The notes beneath the pieces are model-generated. The model was not told the origin of the DNA. It made no database searches and saw only the letters and a program-made list of their open reading frames with translations. The position numbers and the translations under genes are program-made. A stretch of 64,000 nt of DNA from Haematococcus lacustris (lineage: Eukaryota > Chlorophyta > Chlorophyceae > Chlamydomonadales > Haematococcaceae). Positions 27,585 to 41,164 of this stretch are shown here, piece after piece. Numbering within the stretch: the first letter of the stretch is position 1; every line of letters starts with the position of its first letter. The DNA is taken from the NCBI GenBank assembly GCA_030144725.1, contig JASKMD010000029.1:17509746-17573745 (forward strand), written 5' to 3'.

Positions 27585-27792
27585 ATGGTAGGAACTTCAC
27601 CCCATGCCCGCGCTCTCATCAAAAGAATGGCAAGCCATACAGGGCAGAAACTGTTCACCTTCAGCACATCCTCTGCCCACCCCACCCTACCCTACGCCAG
27701 CCCACACCACAACGTAACAGCCAAGCACAGGCTTGGTCAGTTTCAAAACACATGTGCCTGGTACTGAACTGGCTGTTTAGGGTCTGTGGGGC
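27585..27792. repeat. Direct repeat pair, copy 2
   Basis: This matches 25404-25622 in the same orientation, including CTCATCAAAAGAATGGCAAG and the closing CTGGCTGTTTAGGGTCTGTG. It lies in the spacer between the flavin reductase and helicase gene ends. Confidence 0.5.
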
Positions 27793-28978
27793 TGCAATTG
27801 GCAGTAGTGGCCTTACTGCCCTGATTGGTTGTTTTAGGCTAGACTTGTGGCACCACACATGTCAGCAGCATAGCAAGGGGCGGTGGCAATGGACTACATC
27901 CATGCTTATCTGGTGGCACAGGGCTGAATCCATGCTTACCTGCCAACAGCATACTGCCAAAAGTCAGCTCGTCCCTGGCAAAAGAGGGGACTTAGTTTGG
28001 CATATGGCGGGCCCCTCAAACATAGCCAAGAGCGACAGCCACAAGCATGTGGCATTCGCAAGCCTATGGCAAACCCATGCTAAACTAGGCCTGCATGACC
28101 CCATGCCTCAAGCTTGCCTGGCAAGTCTCCCCACCCCGATGCTGCACACTGCACTGCTGCCTGAAGGCTGTTCCTGCTGCTGATGTACAGGCCCGTCACT
28201 CTCAAGGGGGCTAACTGCTGTGTGATGTGGTTGCTGCCTCTCCCGCACTCCCTGACAACTCAGACGCTATTTGCCGATCATGCCCATGTGAGACCTGCTG
28301 CCGCAGCTGCTACATGCTGGGCAGTCCTGCCAGCTGCCTGGTGCGCATCACGGCACCAGAACCCAACCTGGCACCAGAACCCAATCCCATACCTTTGTTT
28401 ACCCACATCTACCATCTGGGTGTGGTGGTGGCAGTGCTGTGGCTGTAGCAGCTTTGTCTGCCCATCGCAGGCCTGCAGGTCCATCAGCTGGCTCCCAACA
28501 ACCAGCCTGACTAAGGGTCCAGCCCTCGAGGCCAGCAGCGCTGTGCTCCGCTCCATCTCACTCGCAGCGCCTGCTGCCTCCCTTGCCGCCCATGCACAGC
28601 TGCTAGGTACCAAGCAGCCCCTCGTGCACCTATTGTCTACTGCCTAGCTCCTTCAGACAAGCTGCTTGCACCCCAGAACACACAGCCTATGCTGCTTGCG
28701 CCCCAGCATACAGCCTGTGCTCAGCTTAAGCTCCAGGAGCGCAGCCCAGGGAGGGTGGCAGTGCAGGCCCTGCTGCCTTCGGCACTCTGTGATCTAGCTG
28801 ATCATTTCCCTGCATGTCCTGCCCAACATCTAGCTGCTGCACTGCGCATTGTGGGCAGTACCACCACCAGCACCGCACTTCCATCTGCTGCTCCAGCTGC
28901 TCATACTCAGCTGTGTGAGTCACACTGCTGCTGGGTGCTGGGTGGAGCTAAAGCTGCAGGGAAGCTGGCCTTGCCAGC
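27793..28978. other. Spacer between convergent gene ends
   Basis: Open frames exist on both strands, but none shows a splice-bounded, conserved-looking exon. The part next to 28979 is probably helicase 3' untranslated sequence. Nothing else is recognised. Confidence 0.4.
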
Positions 28979-33471
<4,493 letters not shown>

Positions 33472-33663
33472 ATGTCGTTCTGTGCTTATGTGCCCGGCTA
33501 GCACAGCTAGGAAAAGATCGTGGAAGGGACAAACCTCAATAGCGACAGGCAGTTGGTTAAGTTAGTTAACCGATTTAGTAAATGCACGCAGCAGACAAAC
33601 AAAACTCATACACCATGGAATAACTTGTTTGCCCGTAAATAACTACACACAGCTACTCCAAGC

Positions 33664-33731
33664 AAGTTGAAGCATCCTCGGTTACACCCTGGATGACTGC
33701 AAACCCCACACCGGTTGCATTTCCCCCCTAA
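33664..33731 (-). repeat. SINE-like repeat (tRNA-derived?), copy 1
   Basis: On the minus strand this reads GGGGGAAATGCAACCGGTGT, then GGGTTTGCAGTCATCCAGG and ACCGAGGATGCTTCAAC. It matches copies at 35564-35730, 35183-35327 and 41062-41150 (-). Confidence 0.5.
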
Positions 33732-33772
33732 ATCATTGGCCACCTCATCAAAACTAGCACCATTCACAGGCT

Positions 33773-34446
33773 GACAGCCCTCTTGTCCCTCACTAGGGCC
33801 TCCGTTTGAGCCGGATCAGAAGTACCTACTAGCAGCCACTAGCAGCCACTAGCAGCCACTATAACTAGACCCGACTCAAACAGTGTTATTGGGCTGTGTG
33901 GAGTAAACCCAGTGCACATGGCACATGAGCCGCCTACCACCTACACTATTGCCTGACCCGAGGGCTATGATGTAGAGTTGGCATGACAAAACATGCACTG
34001 ATTGCAAGCTGATGACAGCTCAAATGGGGGGGCACACATTACTGTGCCTTAGCAGGCTCCTGCTGCTGCTCTTGGGCCTTGGGGGGCTTGTCTCGCACCC
34101 GCTTGTAGCCCAGCCCTGGGTACTCCTTGCCCTTGGCTGGCAGCTTCCCCTGCTCTGGCCAGCAGCACAGCTCTAGTGGACGCCACTTGGCCTCCCCAAT
34201 GCGCTGCATGTTCAGCGCTGCATTGCAGTCCCTGTTCAGCCACCTGCCTGGCTGTGGTGCTGGCTTTGCCTTGGCAGCCTTGCCCTTGCCCTTGCCCTTG
34301 GTGGGCTCAGCTGCCGGCTTGCTGCGCTTGGCTGGAGGGGGGGTGTTGGGCCCTGGCTCTGAGGGTGCTGGCTCTGTAGCTGCCTGGCTGCTGCGTGGGG
34401 CCTGTGGGGGCCTGCGGGGGGCAACTGGGCACCTCATTCTGTGCAA
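33773..34446 (-). mobile_element. 5'-truncated Fanzor element, family 2
   Basis: An open frame of 135 codons (34446-34039) reads RMRCPVAPRRPPQAP, a Pro/Ser linker, KAAKAKPAPQPGRWLNRD, CNAALNMQRIGEAKWRPLEL, LPAKGKEYPGLGYKRVRDK and ends AKAQ. The Asp of the usual WLDRD is Asn at the first position (WLNRD), while the second Asp is kept. The 3' tail 34038-33773 closely matches those at 11.8-12.1 and 41.2-41.4 kb. Nothing N-terminal remains; upstream it abuts family 3 sequence. Confidence 0.65.
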
Positions 34447-34450
34447 ACTA

Positions 34451-35533
34451 CTAGGCCCTGTGCATTGTTGCAGGCCCGACTATCAATGCCCCGCCGGTGC
34501 TCTGCAGCCCGGTGCAACCTCTGCTTGCCCTTAAACAGCCGGTCATTGACCCGCTTGTAGCCCTACTGGTACTCCTTGCCAATGGGGGGGAGAGCCTCCC
34601 CGACCTTCCAGCTGCACAGCTCCAGTGGGCGTTGCATGCTCTCACCAATGCGCTGGGAGTTCAGGCATCCTTTGGTGTCCCGGTCCAGCCACCTGCCCCA
34701 TGGGGGGGCCTGGGGTGGTGGGGCTGGGCCAGGTGCAGCAGGTGGCTGGTCCTGGGCAGGGTGGGCCTGGGCGGGGGGGTCCTTGGCAGGGGGAGGAGGG
34801 GCCTGGTTAAGGGGGCCCTGGGCTGGGAGAGGGAGGTCCTCGGGGGGAAGGGGGGGTTGAGTGGCACCTCATGTCACCTCTGCAGGCCCCATACATACTG
34901 AGCATGCCGCAGGCTCCAGGCTGGGCGCACCAACCGCTCGATCACATGGCCTGCTGGGGGTACCCAGTCTGCGGGCCTAGGCCGGTCAATGGGCAGCTGC
35001 GGCTCACAAGGCTGGGGGGCTTGCACAGACGAGCTGACACGGCTGGTGCGGAACTTATCCACGATCACCAGCCTGTCACTGTCAGGCCTGTCAAACGTGA
35101 AGGGCCTGCATGGCTGCTGCACCACCTTGGGGAACCCCTCCCGCACCCCCTTGGCCTTCCACCCACCCTGACTGAAGTGCTGGTGCCGGTGTGGGGTTTG
35201 TAGTCATGAAGGGTACGACCGAGGATGCTTCAGTGTCATCATAGCGGAGCGAGATTACTCACAGTCGAGCAGGTGGTTCCATATTGTTTGTCTGACAAGC
35301 ACTGTAGCCTACAGTGTAGGCCTACACGACGAGCTGACACGGCTGGTGCGGAACTTATCCACGATCACCAGCCTATCACTGTCAGGCCTGTCAAACGTGA
35401 AGGGCCTGCATGGCTGCTGCACCACCTTGGGGAACCCCTCTCGCACCCCCTTGGCCTTCCACCCACCCTGACTGAAGCAGCCCGCACCGCCACTCCCCTC
35501 ACCCGGCCCTGATCGGCGGGGTATTGATGGCAT
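34451..35533 (-). pseudogene. Fanzor-like nuclease remnant, family 3, with internal duplication
   Basis: The minus strand at 35171-34874 reads VREGFPKVVQQPCRPF, DRLVIVDKFRTSRVSSS, DWVPPAGHVIERLVRPAWS, the RuvC-II region with Lys where Glu is usual. From 34870 to 34451 come a Pro-rich linker, then GGWTGTP in one frame, and C-terminal pieces matching RIGESMQRPLELCSW and GYKRVNDRLFKGKQRLH with stops and frame shifts. The RuvC-II segment occurs twice, 300 bases apart (35029-35180 and 35329-35480), with a SINE-like repeat between. Clearly inactive. Confidence 0.6.
35183..35327 (+). repeat. SINE-like repeat, copy lacking its 5' end
   Basis: This starts at GCCGGTGTGGGGTTTGTAGT and runs to AAGCACTGTAGCCTACAG. 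It matches 35592-35713 with few changes but lacks the box A-like start of that copy. It is part of a local duplication with Fanzor family 3 sequence. Confidence 0.5.
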
Positions 35534-35563
35534 TCGAGCATGAAGCTGTTAGTTTTGATGAGG

Positions 35564-35730
35564 TGCCCCGTGGTCTAGGGGGAAAGAGTGCCACCGGTGT
35601 GGGGTTTGTAGTCATGAAGGGTACGACCGAGGATGCTTCAGTGTCATTATAGCGGAGCGAGATTACTCACAGTCGAACAGGTGGTTCCATATTGTTTGTC
35701 TGCCAAGCACTGTAGGCCTACACACCTTGG
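35564..35730 (+). repeat. SINE-like repeat, fullest copy
   Basis: GTGCCCCGTGGTCTAGGGGG (with TGGTCTAGGGG at 35571-35581 like a tRNA box A) is followed 48 bases on by GGGTACGACC (35619-35628), a weak box B. The unit is tRNA-like but not a functional tRNA, since no cloverleaf closes. Related copies lie at 33.7, 35.2 and 41.1 kb. Confidence 0.5.
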
Positions 35731-35976
35731 TGCCTAGAGTGCTCAGGTAGTTTGTACTGAGGCAGCACCGTATGGTTCTCTCCTTACACCGTATGGTAAG
35801 CGGAAGCGTACGCATAAACTAGTGGGTCATCATTTTGCATCATCCGCATGCCCACCTTCTCAATGGGTTTCGAACCATGAACCCAGAAGTGGCGGACGTT
35901 GCGACTTTTAGCTGGCATTCTCATTGCATTTCGCGACAGGATGGCTTTCGCGTAACTGAGCGCAACCTCCGACAGG

Positions 35977-38900
35977 ATGGCTTTCAGCGTTTCGACACGG
36001 TGCCCGCATCCGAAGCTGGGGCAAAGTGTTCATTGGCTTGCGTCTGGCCTCCCGTCTTCATTGGTTGGTCAAACCCGGCGACGGCCCTTGTTTGCGCCGC
36101 AAGTGGCAGCAATTGAGCGAGCGCTGACACCCCGTGGAGATGACCAGCTTGACCGGGCCTTGCACACTGTCGCTGATTTTTTGGACGAGGGTACTGAGGT
36201 TCTGGAGACAGCCCACACCGAACCACTGGTCTGCGAGGGACCAGTGTTTCAATTGCCCTTGGATGTTGCAGCTCACCTGGGCAGCATGCTAACGACGGTA
36301 GGGTGTTTCTTTTCATGCAAAGAGTGCCGCATGCTGTTCTTTGGCAAATGCCTGTGTTGCTGATGCTGACCTGATGGTCGATGCTGACTTGCAGACCTCA
36401 TCATGGAGACAAGCTGCATCACGTTTCTGTGTCAACTGTCATACCCCAAGTACTGACAAAGAGTGCCCCGTCTGTGGTCATGAGCCCAAAGCAGAAGCCG
36501 TGCTGCTGGGATCAGATGCAATGCTGCAGTTCAACCAGCATATGCAACAGCAGAAGAAGCAAAACGCAGCCAAGCAGCAAGGAAGGTTAAGGCAGAACGC
36601 GTCCAGTAATGTGGCACTGTCATTTGATGAGAACATGCTGCTCCACAGAGGATCCCTGCCCCCATGCCCAGAACGGTAAGTGCCCAGCTCTGCCCACAAC
36701 ACAACACAGTACCCCCTTGCCAGGCAACGCACGTCTGCACTACACCTGCTTGCAATAATGTCAGATCACTTGGCTCTTGATGATGCTATGTGTGCTCAGG
36801 CCTGAGAGACTGCAAGCCATTTTGACCCGGCTCGAGGCTATGGGTCTCACCAGCCGATGCCGTATTGTGCCAGCGCGTGAAGCCACACAGCAAGAGTTGA
36901 TAGCAGTCCACAGCCCTGACCTGTTGCAGGCACTTTCAGCGGCCTCAGCTCTAGCAGCTGCTGCCACAGCGCCTGCACATGATTCCAGCAGTGGTGGCAG
37001 TGCCAAGGGTCGTGCATGGCGTGGCAAGTCCACAGCCATATCGCCAGCCTTGCTCACCGCACATGCCACAAGCAGCACCAGTTCAGGAGATGCAGTGCTG
37101 TACCCAGACTCGCTTTGCAACGCGCACACCTACAAGGCAGCGTGCCTGGCAGCAGGCAGCTCCGCAGCCATGGCTGAGGCTGTGTTCCTAGGCCACATGG
37201 ACGCAGGCCTCGCAGTGGTGCGGCCTCCAGGTTAGTCCAGGGGTGTTGTTGTACCCCTTGTCCGCTGGCCTGCGCCTACTCATGCGCTGGTTTGACAGCT
37301 ACTATGTGCTCTTTGCTATGCTCCGTGTGTAGAACGTGTCATTGCAGCTCCGCTTTAGCTACCGCGTTGCCACTTCAGCAGCAGCAGCAGCAACCCAGCA
37401 GCAAAGGACTGGGGGCGCGGGACCTTACTCCGGCGTCATGCCTCCATCCACAGCATTTACATCTTCCCAATGTGCTGTGTACCTTGCAGGTCACCATGCC
37501 ACTTACAATACAGCGCAGAGCGGGTGCTACCTGAACAACGCAGCCATTGCAGCGCGGGCTGCACAGGCTGCAGGGGCCCAGCGAGTGATGATTGTGGACT
37601 GGGACATCCACCATGGCCAGGGGACCCAGGTGCCTATGCCTGGCTTGCTGTCGCCCTGCTTCCTGCCAGTCAGTGCAGCAACACCTCAGGAAGAGAGACT
37701 GTATTGGCATGCTTGGGCTGTGTCAACTGCAGGAGATCTTTGAGGAGGACACCAGCGTGCTGTTTGTCTCCATGCACCGCGCTGACGAGTGAGTGTGGTG
37801 ACACCAGCCGAGCAGGTGTCTTGCCCAGTGCTGGCTTTAGCGATCTGGCTGGTCCCAGGCGCTGTATGGTTAGTGCATGGCATTATCTTGTAGTGTGGGT
37901 TTGCTCTATTGCCTTGCTTGTCTACTAGTCTGTCTGCTTATCCACCTACCTGCCCAAGCACCTGGTTCCTGACAACCTGCCTGACAGGCCACGCTGCCAC
38001 CACCCTTGCCTGCCAACCTGTCCACCCTGCTGCCTGCCTACAGGGAATACTACCCTGGCAGTGGTATGGTCACGGATGTGGGCGTGGGGGACGGGGAGGG
38101 CTACACCGTCAATATTCCCTGGAGTGACAACAGCATCCAGGACTCGGACCTTCTGCAGGCCCTCATGCACGTGGTGCTGCCCATCGCCTATGAGTTTCAA
38201 CCAGAGCTGGTGATCGTGTCAGCAGGCTTTGACGCAGCGCATGGCGACCCACTAGGTAGGTCTGTTATTGCTGCTCATGTCCCCCATGCAGCAAAGCTAG
38301 TAGCAGCTTCATAAGATGCTGTGGGTTTGCAGCTTACTACAATTGTTTCGAGCATCCGAACAAGTAGGCCACTGAGACGACAGCATGAACCATACATCAT
38401 GCTGTCGTTGGCCCATTGTGCAGCAGCAGTTCATCAGCCTTGTTTGCAGCATTTTGCGCTGAGTGTGGCTCTTTGCACAGCTGTCTCTGGCTGAGACTTT
38501 ATGCATTGGATGCCATGCCTTGACTAGACTGCTTTCACTCAATGGTCCATATGGCTAGTGTGCTGCAGCCATGCCCTGCGGTGTGTTAATGTACGAGCTC
38601 ATGACAATGAGTGCCATGCCCTGATGCCTCTTTTATTGAGGTGCTGCCAACGACAGCAGTAAGATGACAAAGGGGAAGCAAGCTGATGACAATGTCCATG
38701 CTGTGGCCTGCTGCCTGCCCTGGCAGGTGGTTGCTCCATCAGCCCTGCCTGCTTTGCCCACATGACACACCTGCTCAAGGGCCTGGCACCTACCATGCTG
38801 CTGCTGGAGGGCGGCTACAACCTTGACGCCACTGCAAGGTGGGACACAGCCATCAATTGTAACCCATGCTGGTGATGCCCTGCTTGCCATTGTGACCCAT

Positions 38901-40234
38901 GGCAATGTGCGGCAACAAGGCCAATACTATGGGTGCTGTTAGGCTCCTTGTGCCCGTGGGTTGTTGTGCAGCAAGGTGCTTGGTGTTTGTCCTCCTCCTT
39001 GCGTGCCTGTGACCCTTGGCTTGCATAGGACGTTCTATTAATGTGACCAGTAGTCATGTGTCTCATGATGATAGCTGTGCAGTATGTGCTGGTGGCGGTG
39101 GTGGTAATGAGAGTGACGTGCTGCTGCTCCTGTTTGCGGTGCATGTCAATCAGGTGTGTGGAGGCCTGCCTGCGTGTTTTGCTGGGAGAGCGGCCCCCTC
39201 CCCTGGCAGGGGCATGGCAGATGAGCAAGGCAGGCACGGTGGCGGTCATGAACGCCATGCAGGTCAGTGTACCTGGTTGATATGCCACGCCCCATCAATA
39301 TCCATCCCTGTATTGTCATATACATGGTCGAGGACATACTGATGGTATGGGGGTTGAGGTGACATGCTGCGCCTGCTAGCTGTGCAGTGCTGCCACCTGA
39401 GCTTCCTCCTGAGGCATTCTACTGAGTGGGCACTTCACTTGTATGCAGCTTAGCAGAAAACGTTTCATGAATGCCACTGTCGCGCTGACAATGGTGAAGA
39501 TTTAGTTGTTGGCGGTTGTGGTGAGAGGCCTGCACCTGTCTTGCGGCATGCAGATGCAGAGTGAGTTCTGGCCCAGTGTCCGGCCCTGGAGCCTGAATGG
39601 CTGGATGGGAGCTATCAAGGAGCAGCAGGAGGCACAACAAGACAATGCCCAACAGCAGGACAGCCCTCAGCCAGCCGCCAAACCAGCACTAGAGAAGTCA
39701 GAGGAGGGTGTGGATCACAGTGGGAATGGTGCGGTGGCCACACAGTCAAACCTGCAAGGCGCAGCGCAAGGGGCAGCTGCCAGCATAGCGCTCCCTGGAG
39801 CAGGAGGGATGGACCATGCGTTGCAGGTGGGGGACTGCTACTGCGTGCCATCATCGCATGCAACACATAATCGCACGCAACACATGTCACACCTTTCTTC
39901 CCGGCCATCATAGCATTGGCTTGCACACTAGCAAGTATGTTTGTCATAGTGCCTTATGCAAAACTGGTACGTGCACCTGGAACATTGTACTGCTCGCTGT
40001 CCCATGCAGCATCCTACATTGTGTGTAAGTTTCGAGCTGTGTAACATTTGCTAAGGCGCTGTGACGCCAGCCAAGGCTTGGGGTCCTGCACGACCAAGGC
40101 TGCCTGTCCTGTTGTCGCTGCTTATGCCAAGCTCATGGTCATGCTCACAGGCTGCCCTCACGGCCGGCTCAGCTGCTCTCCTCCCTACACCTAGCAATTC
40201 CAAGCCACGGGCAGCAGCGTTAGAGACTTGGTGA
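35977..40234 (+). CDS. HDA15-like: Class II histone deacetylase with N-terminal zinc-ribbon-like motif
   Basis: Exons: 35977-36297, 36395-36675, 36800-37230, 37490-37629, 37733-37788, 38044-38255, 38727-38838, 39154-39262, 39554-39826 and 40151-40234. All phases agree; 672 residues. The enzyme removes acetyl groups from lysines using zinc. Visible catalytic features are PPGHHATYN (His pair), [12 protein letters not shown] (zinc Asp and His), [13 protein letters not shown] (zinc Asp) and LEGGYNLDA (Tyr). At residues 115-135, [21 protein letters not shown] forms a CxxC...CxxC ribbon ahead of a Gln-rich helix ([11 protein letters not shown]). A zinc finger followed by a class II HDAC domain is the layout of plant HDA15, so a nuclear transcriptional role is likely. 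The start is the first ATG of exon 1; an upstream exon cannot be excluded. An Ala/Ser-rich insert lies in exon 3. Confidence 0.88.
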
Positions 40235-41061
40235 TGGCAGCTGCCTGCAGCACCTCAGACACAGAAGCAGGTGAGCCTGGTCAAGCTCCCTCCAATGCCT
40301 GTTGTTAGGTGTCTGTTGAAGTTCAGTGTTGTGCATACAATGGGCAAAATCATGGACGTGCATGGTGCTACCCCCTCAAGCCCTGCTGCCTGACCAGCCT
40401 GCCGGCCTGCTTGCCTACCTCTTTGGCACCTCCTGACTCTTCACTGCTGTGATGTACCACTGGGAGTTGCAGGATGGCCAGGTAGCCTATGGTTGGCATA
40501 CCTCAAGCTGCTGGTTTTCCATGCGGATTGTCGTCAAAAACCTGACGACATATCTCTAATGGTGGTGCAAATAGCACCATGTCACACCCCATCTGTGCCC
40601 ACAAGACAGACATTGACTGTAGCCTGCAGGCTGCTGGGCATGCACTCATGCCATGTGAACACAGTACAGCTATTCATGCTAGACGGTTTTGGGGTTGTCG
40701 TTGGTCCATGTGGGCTTGAAGTATAGCTACAGAGTCGCTGCCAAACCTGGCAAGGCCATGCTGGTAGATGGAGGCCCTAGTGAGGGATGAGGGGGCTGGA
40801 TATTGCTTATAGCAGGCGTTGCCTCTGTGGCATAGGATCATAGGTCGATGTGTATGGCCGCGGCAATTCATGGTGCCTGTGTCATCAGAGCAAGGTTTTG
40901 ATCATTTCCATGCACAATTGGGCTTAACTTAGTTTACAAAGCACAGCAGTTTACCTCTGCTTGGAAAAAGGGACGCTGTGGGACTGTTGACATTGTTTAA
41001 GAAGGTGCAAGAGCCCCTTCACCCCCTACACAACCTGACCCCTTCACAACCTGACCCCTTC
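40235..41061. other. Spacer downstream of HDAC gene with a solo Fanzor-tail end
   Basis: No exon is seen. At 40771-40799 lies GGAGGCCCTAGTGAGGGATG, nearly identical to the outermost 3' end of the family 2 Fanzor tails but without the rest of the element. Confidence 0.4.
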
Positions 41062-41150
41062 ACAAGTTGAAGCATCCTCGATCGCACCCTTGATGACTGC
41101 CAACCCCACATCGGTGGCACTCTTTTCCCCTGACCACTAACCCCCTAACC
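41062..41150 (-). repeat. SINE-like repeat, copy next to a Fanzor tail
   Basis: On the minus strand this reads TTAGTGGTCAGGGGAAAAGA, GTGCCACCGATGTGGGGTTG and GGGTGCGATCGAGGATGCTT. Its spacing matches the copy at 35564. It lies 15 bases outside the end of the Fanzor element at 41165-43596. Confidence 0.5.
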
Positions 41151-41164
41151 ACTAACCACTAACC

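Noticed and set aside
28183..28647. 154-codon plus-strand frame
   Set aside because: No conserved motif, no matching splice sites, and it is antisense to probable helicase 3' untranslated sequence.
35564..35640. Functional tRNA gene
   Set aside because: Box A and a weak box B are present, but acceptor and anticodon stems do not close.
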